This document shows positions 7,505-16,025 of a stretch of 64,000 bases of DNA, in pieces. Position numbers and translations under genes: made by a program. Under the pieces are notes generated by a model. That model had not been told where the DNA came from. It made no database searches and saw only the letters and a list, made by a program, of their open reading frames with translations. The stretch is from Myxococcota bacterium (GTDB lineage Bacteria > Myxococcota > XYA12-FULL-58-9 > JALHOP01). Position 1 is the stretch's first letter. The number at the start of each line of letters is the position of its first letter. The stretch covers positions 170,144 through 234,143 of the forward strand of contig JALHOP010000010.1 in assembly GCA_022842935.1 (NCBI GenBank), read 5' to 3'.

Positions 7505-8859
7505 TGGCAGAACGACGACTGGTAGTAGTGATAGCCGGGCAGGAACTGCGACAGACGCAGCTCACGCACTCCCTCGGCATGCGAACGCTCGATGACGACG
7601 GCGTACTTGGGAGCCACGTAGCTCAGTCCCTGACAGGCATAGACCTCGGTGAGATGCGGCTCGAAGCAGCTGCCGTAGGTGTCGATGCAATTGTCCCAAA
7701 AGCCGAGCTGCACGAAGACGTAGTAGCTCGATCGCGAGGAGAATGCATCGACATCGAAATCCTGCGTCTCACCGACCATCACCGTGTCGCCAATGCTCGC
7801 GCGCGGTGATACGGGCGAGAGGCGGTCGGGAGCCGCCGCCGCGGAGTTGATATCGTTGCCGACGCGCAACCGAATGACCTGATTCCAGACGTTCCACGGC
7901 GCACCGGCGGGTAGATCGTTGATGATGCGCAGCACCGAGGGCGCGCGCACGCGGTCAACACGCACCATGGGGCTGTTCGGCGTCATGCCGGCTTGGGTCA
8001 TGGCACGAACGCGATAGTAGTATGTCCCCACGCCACGGTTGAGCACGGTGACCTGGCGACTCACGAGGTTGCCCACGATGCCGTTGTGGATCTGCACGAA
8101 CGGCCCACGAGGGGAGCTCGCCTCTTCGACGATGAACGTGTCGGCGGACCCTTTGAACGGGGGCGGAGCCGAGCCCCAGTTGAGCACGTACGAGAGCGCA
8201 AAGCTCCCCGGCCCCGTGACCTGCGTCGGCGCGTCGAGCTGAGGCACCGGCAGCATGATGGCGGTGATCGTGGTGTCGGCGGTCAGGGTGAGCGTGATGG
8301 ACGCGTCTTCGGAACCTGTCGACCAGCGCGCGAGGGCGAACGACTGTGAGCTTGGGGCGGTCAGCGTTACCACGTCGCCAACTGCGTACATCGCTTTCTT
8401 CGGCGTGATGTCGACGACGCCGGCTTCGGGGATGCTGGCCTTCGCGTCGATGCTCACAGGGATACGCTCGAAGATCGCCGTGATCTCTGTGTCGGCGGTC
8501 AGCGTCACATCGATGGTCGTTGCCGCACCCTCGGCATCCCCTTCCCAGCGCGCGAGCCGAAAGCCGGCCGCCGGCTCGGCCACGATGGTCAGGCTTGTCT
8601 GTGCTGGAAGTCGCTCGTCGGCGGGCTCGCGCACGACCACGCCACCGTTCGCGGGACTAACGCCAGTGCGGACACGATACGTGTCGCGAGCGGTCGGACC
8701 GGTTGGCGACAGCTGACCCCCACTCGAGGCGCCGCCCCCCTCGACGCCGCCGCTGTCGTCGCCGCGACCGCTGTCGCCATCGTGGTTTGGGCCAGCGACT
8801 TCGGTGCCGCAAGCATTGAGGAGGAGCAGGAGGGAAGCAAAAAGGAGCTGGGTACGCAT
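7501..8859 (-). CDS. Lipoprotein with bacterial-repeat and FnIII-like domains
   Basis: A 452-aa predicted lipoprotein (LLLLLNACG, lipobox Cys17). After a Gly/Ser/Asp-rich linker come two tandem repeats of the bacterial surface 'repeat' type: GFRLARWEGDAEG...TADTEITAIFE and FALARWSTGSEDA...TADTTITAIML (residues about 60-210). A fibronectin III-like segment follows (about 215-305, GTYYYRVRAMTQAG), then a unique Cys-containing C-terminal domain with DNCIDTYGSCFEPH. It is probably exposed at the outer membrane. It is the first gene of a two-gene unit with the ceramidase; the functional link is unknown. Confidence 0.8.
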   Translation of the reverse strand: MRTQLLFASLLLLLNACGTEVAGPNHDGDSGRGDDSGGVEGGGASSGGQLSPTGPTARDTYRVRTGVSPANGGVVVREPADERLPAQTSLTIVAEPAAGFRLARWEGDAEGAATTIDVTLTADTEITAIFERIPVSIDAKASIPEAGVVDITPKKAMYAVGDVVTLTAPSSQSFALARWSTGSEDASITLTLTADTTITAIMLPVPQLDAPTQVTGPGSFALSYVLNWGSAPPPFKGSADTFIVEEASSPRGPFVQIHNGIVGNLVSRQVTVLNRGVGTYYYRVRAMTQAGMTPNSPMVRVDRVRAPSVLRIINDLPAGAPWNVWNQVIRLRVGNDINSAAAAPDRLSPVSPRASIGDTVMVGETQDFDVDAFSSRSSYYVFVQLGFWDNCIDTYGSCFEPHLTEVYACQGLSYVAPKYAVVIERSHAEGVRELRLSQFLPGYHYYQSSFCQ

Positions 8860-8886
8860 GGTCGCCGATAGAGCAGGCGGCGTGCC

Positions 8887-8930
8887 GAGTCCTAAGTGAC
8901 TGCAATCGTTGAGATTCGGGAGTAGGACTC
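8887..8930. other. Inverted repeat downstream of malG
   Basis: GAGTCCTA (8887-8894) and TAGGACTC (8923-8930) are perfect 8-base inverted arms around a 28-base loop. They lie between the end of the mal-type operon and the next minus-strand gene. The loop is long and no T-run is present, so a terminator role is only a possibility. Confidence 0.3.
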
Positions 8931-8968
8931 CGTCGCAGAGTCGAACGCGCGTCGCAAATTGCGCCGCG

Positions 8969-9817
8969 CTACTTCACCGCCCCTGCGGCGAGCCCGCCGA
9001 CCAGCTGGCGTTGCAAGGCGAAGAACAGCAGGCAAACAGGGATACTCACGATCAGCGACCCTGCGGCGAAGGCGCCCCAGTCGGCGCCGTAAGCTCCGAC
9101 GTGCCGGAAGAGCGTCACTGGCAACGTGAACTTCTCCTCGTGGGACAAAAAGGTCGCCGCCATGATGAACTCGTTCCAGGCGCTCAAGAACGAGAAGAGC
9201 GCCGTGACCGCGATAGCTGGGCGCGCGAGCGGCAGAATCACCTGGTAGAAGATCCGCACGCGCGAGGCGCCATCGACCAGCGCCGCTTCGTCGAGGTCGG
9301 CCGGGATGGTGTCGAAGTAGCCCTTGAGCATCCACACACAGAACGGCAGCGCCGTGGTCGCATAGACGACGACGAGGCCAACGACGGAATCGAGGAGTCC
9401 AAGCGCAGACATGAGCAGATAGAGCGGCACGATCATCATGGTGGCAGGGAACATCTGCACCACCACGAACGAAGCAATACCGAGTCGATGTCCGGGAAAG
9501 CGGAAGCGACTGAAGGCATAGGCCGCAGTGGTCGCCAGCAGTACGCCGAGTGCAGTCGCTCCTCCAGCGACGACGAGGCTGTTCGCGAGCTGCCGGCCAA
9601 ACAGCCAGCGACCGTTTGCGTCATGGCGGGCGACGAATTTAGCAAGATGCTCGAGCGTGAAGAGCGACGGATCGGGCGACAGCACCACCGAGAAACCGGG
9701 TGCGCGACTCACCGCCATGACCGCGACAGCATAGACCGGAAACATGACGGTAAGCGTCGCCAGAGCGAGCACGAGGTAGGCGCCGAGCCGCACCAAAAAC
9801 GAGGGCCGTTCGCTCAT
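8969..9817 (-). CDS. malG: MalG-type carbohydrate ABC transporter permease
   Basis: A 282-aa inner-membrane permease of the CUT1 carbohydrate family with six predicted helices. The cytoplasmic EAA loop that docks on the ATPase is at residues 177-196 (EAALVDGASRVRIF...LPLARP). The FPATMMIVPLYLL and SAWNEFIMAATFL segments are typical of MalG. It overlaps the upstream binding-protein/permease fusion by 4 bases and is the last gene of the operon. Maltose/maltodextrin-type sugars are likely cargo by family; the exact sugar is unproven. Confidence 0.93.
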   Translation of the reverse strand: MSERPSFLVRLGAYLVLALATLTVMFPVYAVAVMAVSRAPGFSVVLSPDPSLFTLEHLAKFVARHDANGRWLFGRQLANSLVVAGGATALGVLLATTAAYAFSRFRFPGHRLGIASFVVVQMFPATMMIVPLYLLMSALGLLDSVVGLVVVYATTALPFCVWMLKGYFDTIPADLDEAALVDGASRVRIFYQVILPLARPAIAVTALFSFLSAWNEFIMAATFLSHEEKFTLPVTLFRHVGAYGADWGAFAAGSLIVSIPVCLLFFALQRQLVGGLAAGAVK

Positions 9818-11982
9818 ATGGCCTCCGCGACGCGTGAAGCGAGCAAGCGCTTGGTGAGGGCGCTGTAGAGCAACAGGATCGCGAAGATCACCAACGAATA
9901 GGCAGCGGCATAGCCGTACCGACCGTTACGCATGAAGGCCCAGCGGTAGGCTTCCGTCACGAGGATGTCAGTTGCGCCCTCCGGTTGACCTTCGCTCACG
10001 CAGAAGACGACGTTGAACATGTTGAAGGTCCAGATGGTGCCAAGTACGACCGAAGGAACCAGAGCCGGCCCGACGAGCGGCAAAGTGATGCTGGTGAAGC
10101 GACGCCAAGGCCCCGCTCCATCGACGCGCGCCGCCTCGTAGAGGTCGCTTGGGATTGCCTGCAAAGCCCCAAGGATGGTGACCATCATGAATGGGAAACC
10201 CAGCCAGACATTGGTTGCGAGATTGGCCGCGAAAGCAGACGCGAAGTGGTCGAACCAGTTGATGGCTGGGAGTCCCACCTTCATCAACAACGCGTTGATG
10301 GCGCCGAGCTGGGTGTTGAACAGGCCCTTGAAAATGAGCGCCGTAATGTAGTTCGGGATAGCCCACGGCAAGATGAGCAGGACACGGAACACGCCGCGCC
10401 CAAGCAGCCATGTGGGTTGTAGGAGCAACGCGAAACCGAAACCGATGCCGACATGGAGTGCGATGTTGCTCACCGTCCACAATACCGTGACGGCCATCGT
10501 GAAATAGAAGCTCATCGGTTCGAACGGGCTGTAGTCATTCGTACCGAGGATGCTCGCGAAGTTGCCGAGGCCCACGAAACGGACCTGGGAGCCTTCGTAC
10601 TCGAAGAAGCCGAGACCAACGCCCATGACAAATGGGACGCCGACCAAAAGAGCCATACCGATCGCCGCAGGCGCGATGAAAGCGTAGGCGGGTCCGCTAC
10701 GACGGACGTCAGCAAGGACCTGGGCTCGCTTTGCTTGGCGCAGCGCATAAGCGAGACCGGCGACAACCAGTAGGAGGGCGCCGAGCACGTAGAACCGCAC
10801 CGGCGCCGCCTTGGGGAGCGGCCGCGCCAACACGAGAACGCGGGCCGTCGCTTCGCGAAACGCGGCCTCCGGCGATCGTGCACCGCGCTGGATCTGGCGC
10901 AACGCCGACTCGTAAGGGTCCCAGGCGAGCTGCATTACCGGCTGGCTCGGCAACGGCTCGGTCGACGCGAGCTGACGGGCCTGTATGGCGAGGAGCTGGT
11001 CACTCTCGACGACAGGGTCGTGGACGACCGCGACGTTGGCGACAGGCTGGCGCCCGACGCGCGCTCTTATCAACGAGGCGGCGTCGCTAGTGAGAGCATC
11101 GGTCAACACCGCGGCCCCCGCCGAGCCGTCCGCACGCGCCGTGCGATACAGTACATCGAGAGACACGAATGGTCGCGCTGGCATGCCAGTCGCGGTGACG
11201 ACCGGCAGCGGTGCAACGGCCCAAGGGACATCGGCGGCGATTTCGCTCACGAACCATGGTCCATTCATGACCATCGCAGCGCGTCCGCGATTGAAGAGCT
11301 CGGTGGCGAGCGCCCCACTGATGTCCACCGGTGTCACTTTCTCTTCGAAGGTGAGCCGACGCAGAAAGTCGCCTGACGCAATTGCCGCAGGCGACTCGAA
11401 AGGTAGCAAGCGGTCGGCCTCGAAGAGCTTGCCGCCGAAGCCGAAGAGCCATGGCGCGTGATAGTACGGCAGGCTTGCTTGGTAGACGAAACCGTAGCGG
11501 CCGTCGCCTGTGAGCTTCCGGGCCGTAGCGAGCAGCTCGTCGGTGTCGCGCGGCGGCGCGTCCACCATGTCCCGCCGGTAGAAGAGCACCAGGGTCTTGT
11601 AAGCGAGTGGGTAGCCCCAGCTCTCATTCTTGAGCGTGAGGGCGCTCATGAGCCTTGGGTCGAAGCGATCGGCCGGAACCCCACGCGCTGTTGTCACCAG
11701 TTCCCGCTCGATGAAGTCGCGAAGGTGATCATTGGGCGCGATGAACAGATCTGGCCCGGCGCCCTGTGGAATCGCGGTGCGGAGCTTCTGCGGATAGGCG
11801 CCGTAGGGGACTTGCAATACACGCACCTTCACCTCGGGGTGCCGGGCGCGAAAGTCGTCGATCACCAGCTCCAAGGCCTCCGCCTCACCAGCGCGGTAGG
11901 CATGCCAGAGCACGACTTCGCCCTCGGTTGCGGGAGCTGCAACCGCCAGAACGCAAACGACGCTTAGCCAAGGCGACATCAA
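9814..11982 (-). CDS. MalE-MalF fusion: solute-binding protein joined to ABC permease
   Basis: A 722-aa single chain. Residues 1-20 are a signal-type segment. Residues about 20-390 are an extracellular sugar-binding protein (GEVVLWHAYRAGEAEAL, GPDLFIAPNDHL, MVMNGPWFVSEI). An extra helix lies at about 397-415, and residues about 428-722 are a complete MalF-like permease with its EAA loop at 616-635 (EAARVDGAGPWRRF). MalE and MalF are normally separate proteins; here the frame is continuous with no sign of a sequencing join. Fusion would tether one binding domain to each transporter. It is flanked by 4-base overlaps with malK and malG. Confidence 0.93.
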   Translation of the reverse strand: MMSPWLSVVCVLAVAAPATEGEVVLWHAYRAGEAEALELVIDDFRARHPEVKVRVLQVPYGAYPQKLRTAIPQGAGPDLFIAPNDHLRDFIERELVTTARGVPADRFDPRLMSALTLKNESWGYPLAYKTLVLFYRRDMVDAPPRDTDELLATARKLTGDGRYGFVYQASLPYYHAPWLFGFGGKLFEADRLLPFESPAAIASGDFLRRLTFEEKVTPVDISGALATELFNRGRAAMVMNGPWFVSEIAADVPWAVAPLPVVTATGMPARPFVSLDVLYRTARADGSAGAAVLTDALTSDAASLIRARVGRQPVANVAVVHDPVVESDQLLAIQARQLASTEPLPSQPVMQLAWDPYESALRQIQRGARSPEAAFREATARVLVLARPLPKAAPVRFYVLGALLLVVAGLAYALRQAKRAQVLADVRRSGPAYAFIAPAAIGMALLVGVPFVMGVGLGFFEYEGSQVRFVGLGNFASILGTNDYSPFEPMSFYFTMAVTVLWTVSNIALHVGIGFGFALLLQPTWLLGRGVFRVLLILPWAIPNYITALIFKGLFNTQLGAINALLMKVGLPAINWFDHFASAFAANLATNVWLGFPFMMVTILGALQAIPSDLYEAARVDGAGPWRRFTSITLPLVGPALVPSVVLGTIWTFNMFNVVFCVSEGQPEGATDILVTEAYRWAFMRNGRYGYAAAYSLVIFAILLLYSALTKRLLASRVAEAI

Positions 11983-13061
11983 CAGTGCGCCACGGCCAGA
12001 CCACTATCGCGGTCGAAAACCGACATGTTGTCGAACGCGAGAGTAACCGTGCTCCCCGCCGCCACGCGCTCGCCGTCGCTTGCCGTCACACGCGCCACGA
12101 CGGACGACTCGCCCGCCCGAGCGTGGACGTAGCTGTCGCTGCCGGTGCGCTCGACCCAAGCGACCTGGACGTCGAGTCGATGCGGAGCACTCGAATGCTC
12201 CGCCAAGCGCAAGGCCTCGGGTCGAACGCCGAGGACGAGCTCTTCCGGCAAAACATCCCAATCATCGATGCGAAGCCCGCCACGCGCGACGCGCAAGTGC
12301 GGGCTCATCAAGGCGTCAGGCTGCCGCGCCACCGACAAGAAGTTCATCGGCGGACTCCCCATGAACTCGCCAGCAAAGCGGGTGCGCGGCCTCCGGTAGA
12401 GGTCGAGGGGCGTGCCCTGCTGCTCGATATGGCCGTGGTTCAAGAGGACGATCCGGTCGGCGAGCGTCATGGCCTCGTGCTGGTCGTGGGTGACGTAGAT
12501 CATCGTCGCCTTCAGACGCGCGTGCAGCTCGGCGATCTCGGCGCGCATCCGTGTCCGCAGCGCCGCGTCGAGGTTCGAAAGCGGCTCGTCGAACAGAAAG
12601 ACCTTCGGCTCACGCACGATCGCGCGCCCCATGGCGACGCGCTGACGTTGTCCGCCCGAGAGATCACGTGGCCGCCGGTCGAGCAGGTGCGCAAGACCCA
12701 GCATGTCCGCGACGCGGCGGACCCGCTCGTCCAGCTCCGCCGGGCGCACGCGGCGGACCTTCAACGGGAACGCGATGTTGTCGCGCACGCTCATGTGCGG
12801 ATAGAGCGCGTAGCTTTGGAACACCATGGCGATGTCGCGATCGCCAGGCTCGAGTTGAGTGACGTCGCGGCCACCGATACTGATGCGGCCCGCAGTGGGC
12901 GCGAGCAAACCAGCGACCATCCGCAGGAGCGTGCTCTTTCCACAGCCCGACGGGCCCACCAGGACGACGAGCTCGCCGTCGGCGATGGAGAGCGAGATTC
13001 CGTCGACGATGGTCGTTTCGCCGTAACGCTTGGTGACGCTGCTGAGCTCGATGGATGCCAT
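11979..13061 (-). CDS. malK: MalK/UgpC-type ABC transporter ATPase
   Basis: A 360-aa ATPase that powers the neighbouring importer. Walker A GPSGCGKST (36-44), Q-loop in MVFQSYALYPH, signature LSGGQRQR (134-141), Walker B VFLFDEP (154-160) and the switch His in THDQ (192) are all intact. About 120 C-terminal residues form the TOBE/regulatory region typical of MalK. It begins 3 bases after the APC permease stop codon and overlaps the fusion gene by 4 bases. Confidence 0.95.
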   Translation of the reverse strand: MASIELSSVTKRYGETTIVDGISLSIADGELVVLVGPSGCGKSTLLRMVAGLLAPTAGRISIGGRDVTQLEPGDRDIAMVFQSYALYPHMSVRDNIAFPLKVRRVRPAELDERVRRVADMLGLAHLLDRRPRDLSGGQRQRVAMGRAIVREPKVFLFDEPLSNLDAALRTRMRAEIAELHARLKATMIYVTHDQHEAMTLADRIVLLNHGHIEQQGTPLDLYRRPRTRFAGEFMGSPPMNFLSVARQPDALMSPHLRVARGGLRIDDWDVLPEELVLGVRPEALRLAEHSSAPHRLDVQVAWVERTGSDSYVHARAGESSVVARVTASDGERVAAGSTVTLAFDNMSVFDRDSGLAVAHC

Positions 13062-13064
13062 GAT

Positions 13065-14363
13065 TTATGCGAGGCGTTGCTTGACGAGGCGCCAGATGAG
13101 GTAGGCCGGCAAGGCCGCCGACACCAGCGCAACGCCGATGAAGAACCGCTGGGGATTGGCTATCGCAAGGCCGATGCTCATCGCCAGTGCCGTCGCGACC
13201 ACGATCCATGGTGCAAACCACAGCGCCCGAAACCCATGGACCCGCCCACGCCGACGCAGCAGCAGCGCGCTCACCGCGGTGAGCCCATAAAACAACCAGA
13301 TGGTCTGCCCGAAGAACTCGAGGAGGCCTCGGAAGTCCGAGGCCCAGATGTACACGGTTGTGCACGCAACCATGACCGCGATGGTGCGACTCGGCGTATG
13401 GCGACGCGGTGAGAGCTGGGCGAACCAAGGCGGGATGACCCCATCGGCGCTCATGGCGTGCCCAAGCCGCGAGGCGGTCAGAACGATGCCGTTGACCGAA
13501 CCGAACGTACTCACGCAGACGATGGCGGCCAAAAGCGACGCCGCCCCGGTGCCGAGCGCGGCTTGCACCGCATCGGCGAGGACACGTGGCGACGCGGCGG
13601 CTACGGCGGGGGGTAAGAGCGCCATGACGGACAGCTGTACCAACACGTAGACAATGAAGAGCGTCACCACGCCGATACCAACGGCGCGGGCGAGGTTGCG
13701 CTCGGGACGTTCGAGCTCACCGGTGATGAGGGTCACGTCGCTCCACCCGTCGTACGACCACAAGACGCTGACCATGGCCGTGAGCAGTACCGCGAGACTT
13801 GCGGGAGGCGGCGCGGCGGCAACGACCTCTGCGGGCCTCGCGAAGAGCGCGGCGCCACAGACCCCGAGCACGGTGAGAACTTTGAACGCTGTGAGGATGC
13901 GCTGCGCGGTGGCGCCAGTGCGAACCCCGGCCCAGTTCAAGGCGCCTGTCGCGAGCACCGCCACGGTCGCGACCCAGCGTGTCTTGTCCGCTAAAGAAGG
14001 CAGGATGACCCCGCCGTATTGGGCCCCGAGCAACGCGATTGCCGCGGTCGAAGCGGGATACGTGACAAAGGTCGCCGACCACCCCCCCACGAACGCCAGC
14101 GGCTCGCCGTAGACCTCGCGATAGTAAACGTAGAACCCGCCGTTCGCCGGCAGGCGCGCACCACACTCGGCGTAGGTGAACGCCCCACACGCGGCGATGG
14201 TCGCGCCGGCAAGCCACAGGCCGATCGCAGCAAGCGGGGTCGAGGCCGCACCGATGACTTGCGCTGGAGCCACGAACACACCGGAACCAAGGATGATTCC
14301 GACGAAGATGGCGACCGCATCGATGACGTTGAGCTCGCGGCGGAGCCGCGCGGGTGGGGTCAT
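13065..14363 (-). CDS. APC-superfamily amino-acid permease
   Basis: A 432-aa permease with about 12 helices. The first helix carries the APC signature AIFVGIILGSGVFVAP, and the fold continues with LWLAGATIAACGAFTYAE and a helix-6 region VSVLWSYDGWSD typical of LAT-like transporters. The frame is open to 14876, but that upstream stretch is Arg/Cys-rich non-protein-like sequence; ATG at 14363, after a GGTGG ribosome site, begins MTPPARLRRELN directly before helix 1. It is the first gene of the mal-type operon (3 bases before malK). The substrate is not predictable. Confidence 0.9.
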   Translation of the reverse strand: MTPPARLRRELNVIDAVAIFVGIILGSGVFVAPAQVIGAASTPLAAIGLWLAGATIAACGAFTYAECGARLPANGGFYVYYREVYGEPLAFVGGWSATFVTYPASTAAIALLGAQYGGVILPSLADKTRWVATVAVLATGALNWAGVRTGATAQRILTAFKVLTVLGVCGAALFARPAEVVAAAPPPASLAVLLTAMVSVLWSYDGWSDVTLITGELERPERNLARAVGIGVVTLFIVYVLVQLSVMALLPPAVAAASPRVLADAVQAALGTGAASLLAAIVCVSTFGSVNGIVLTASRLGHAMSADGVIPPWFAQLSPRRHTPSRTIAVMVACTTVYIWASDFRGLLEFFGQTIWLFYGLTAVSALLLRRRGRVHGFRALWFAPWIVVATALAMSIGLAIANPQRFFIGVALVSAALPAYLIWRLVKQRLA

Positions 14364-14464
14364 TTGCCACCGTTCAATGCCGGGCCTGGAACCTTGCGCG
14401 CAAGCTCTGCCGTCCCTACCGTCAACAAAGTCGTTGAATGTAATCCGTAGCGTGGGGGAGCATC

Positions 14465-15325
14465 GTGAGCATGGGATGGCTTGAGCGGGCCCTGATCTGC
14501 ATGGTCGCGGCAACGGCGGCATGCAGTACGACCGACCCGACACTCGAAAACGCAAACGAGCTCGAGGGCATTCAACGTTGCGACGCCGATGGAGACTGCG
14601 GCGGACGGACCTGCTGTGATGGGCGTTGCGAAGACGTTTCTCTATCGATGCGTGCCTGTGGCGCATGTGGCAACACCTGCGCGGCACCCACCTATTGCAC
14701 GGGGTCGCGTTGCGCGCCCTTCGCCTTCGAGGCCATTTGCAGCAACGACGAGCTCCGCATCGTGCATCGCGCCGCAAAGCTCGTCGACGGCGAAAACGAT
14801 GACCCCGCCCCCGATAACCAGGCCGCTGACGATCTTGCGGTCGCGCTAGCGGACCTCTGCAACAACACCCTGGCAACGGCCACCGTCATCGGCGAGGACG
14901 ACGTTCTCGAGGGTGCGAACGCAGGCCCGCTCGCCACAGGCCGCGGCACGGGCCTCATCGTCGCCGGCGGGCGCGTTTTCAGCGGGGTCATCGACTATCT
15001 CGACAACGCCGACGTAACGCCAGTCGAGCTGGTCGTTGGAGGTGACGGCGATAGCTTCCAGCTGGTCGTGCGCTCGCAGAGGCGGGTCATCGTGACGGAC
15101 CGGCTAACGGCGCTCTCGCCGAGCCGGGACTACATCATCGGCCAAGCCATCTACGACGACACGAGCGGCACCCAGGTCTTGAACGTCTACGGCATCTTCC
15201 GGGGAGGCACGAGCATGGGGGCCATATATTTCGCCGAGCTCGCCGCCCAATCGAGCGCCGTGGGCGAACGGTGGTTCGTTGCCAAAGCCGAGAACGGCGC
15301 GGTGACTAGGCTCGCGGGCGAGTGA
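14465..15325 (+). CDS. Cys-rich lipoprotein of unknown function
   Basis: A 286-aa predicted lipoprotein (MVAATAACST lipobox). The N-terminal third has a cysteine-dense module, CDADGDCGGRTCCDGRCED and CGACGNTC...YCTGSRC, a disulfide-rich pattern common in myxobacterial envelope lipoproteins. The remaining 200 residues have regular beta-type alternation without a family I recognise. The GTG start has GGGGGAG seven bases upstream; an ATG lies two codons on. It precedes the degenerate ATPase gene, whose start overlaps its stop. Confidence 0.8.
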   Translation: MSMGWLERALICMVAATAACSTTDPTLENANELEGIQRCDADGDCGGRTCCDGRCEDVSLSMRACGACGNTCAAPTYCTGSRCAPFAFEAICSNDELRIVHRAAKLVDGENDDPAPDNQAADDLAVALADLCNNTLATATVIGEDDVLEGANAGPLATGRGTGLIVAGGRVFSGVIDYLDNADVTPVELVVGGDGDSFQLVVRSQRRVIVTDRLTALSPSRDYIIGQAIYDDTSGTQVLNVYGIFRGGTSMGAIYFAELAAQSSAVGERWFVAKAENGAVTRLAGE

Positions 15326-16002
15326 TGCGTTACAATCACGCGGCACAGGTAGTCCGCCCCGTCACCACCATGCCGACGAACGATAGCAAAGCCCTCCTCG
15401 AGCTGCGTCACGGAACGCGTGACTTCGCCCTCGCGCCCTTGCCGGCCATCGAGATCCAACACGCGTGGTTCAAGGTTGCCCGCTCGCGCGCTTGGAATAC
15501 TCTCGCCATCGTCCCGGTCAATGACACGGTAAGCGGCCTCACGCTCGCGCAAGGTATGGGTCAGATGGCCGGGCAGGAGCCTGGAGCACGCGTGCTGGTG
15601 GTCGACGCAAGCATTCGCGGCTGTGAGCCCGGTGGACGCCGCACGAGTCCACTGGACGCTCCAGCGGAGCTCGATGACCTCGGGTCCATTCTTTCCGAAG
15701 GCATCCACGGCCGGTTCGACTTCATGGATTTTTCCCTGTTGCCGGCAGACGACGCCGAGCGCGCGCTTGCGCTCGGGCCACAGCTCCTCGACTACGCTTC
15801 GGGTGAGGGGAGCCGCTACTCGACCGTGATCATGGCGGTCGACTCACCCCTAACGCAAACGCGGTCGATCCCCGCGGCGCGTGCCGCCGACGCCGTCATC
15901 TTGTGCCTGGGCCTGCACGACACGACGTTCAGCGAGTGTGGTGAGGTCATCGAGATGGTCGGTCGCGAGCACATTCTGGGCAGCATCGTCGTCAGGCCTT
16001 GA
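15322..16002 (+). CDS. Degenerate CpsD/Wze-like (BY-kinase-fold) ATPase
   Basis: A 226-aa protein whose layout follows the bacterial tyrosine-kinase/CpsD ATPase fold but lacks its catalytic lysine. After AWFKVARSRAWNTLAIVPV, the Walker A position reads NDTVSGLT where active kinases have GEGKST. Walker A' survives as RVLVVDASIRG, and the Walker B position as YSTVIMAVDSP, followed by the usual ARAADAVILCL. There is no C-terminal tyrosine cluster. It is probably a pseudo-ATPase acting with the polysaccharide copolymerase, whose EpsV-like gene here also lacks a kinase domain. A start at 15370 (MPTNDSK) is also possible; GTG at 15322 overlaps the preceding stop. Confidence 0.75.
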   Translation: MMRYNHAAQVVRPVTTMPTNDSKALLELRHGTRDFALAPLPAIEIQHAWFKVARSRAWNTLAIVPVNDTVSGLTLAQGMGQMAGQEPGARVLVVDASIRGCEPGGRRTSPLDAPAELDDLGSILSEGIHGRFDFMDFSLLPADDAERALALGPQLLDYASGEGSRYSTVIMAVDSPLTQTRSIPAARAADAVILCLGLHDTTFSECGEVIEMVGREHILGSIVVRP

Positions 16003-16025
16003 AAAGCGCGCGCTCGTCGCCGCAT

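Noticed and set aside
8909-9868. 319-codon plus-strand frame opposite malG
   Set aside because: Highly charged, low-complexity translation with no motif; malG on the other strand has the EAA loop and membrane helices.
11766-13412. Long plus-strand open frame (548 codons) opposite malK
   Set aside because: It is antisense to malK, whose Walker motifs are intact; the translation is rich in Arg/His/Asp without domain features and starts inside the fusion gene.
14364-14876. 171-codon upstream extension of the APC permease frame
   Set aside because: The product would be Arg/Cys-rich and it runs antisense through the lipoprotein gene at 14465; a good ribosome site and ATG exist at 14363.
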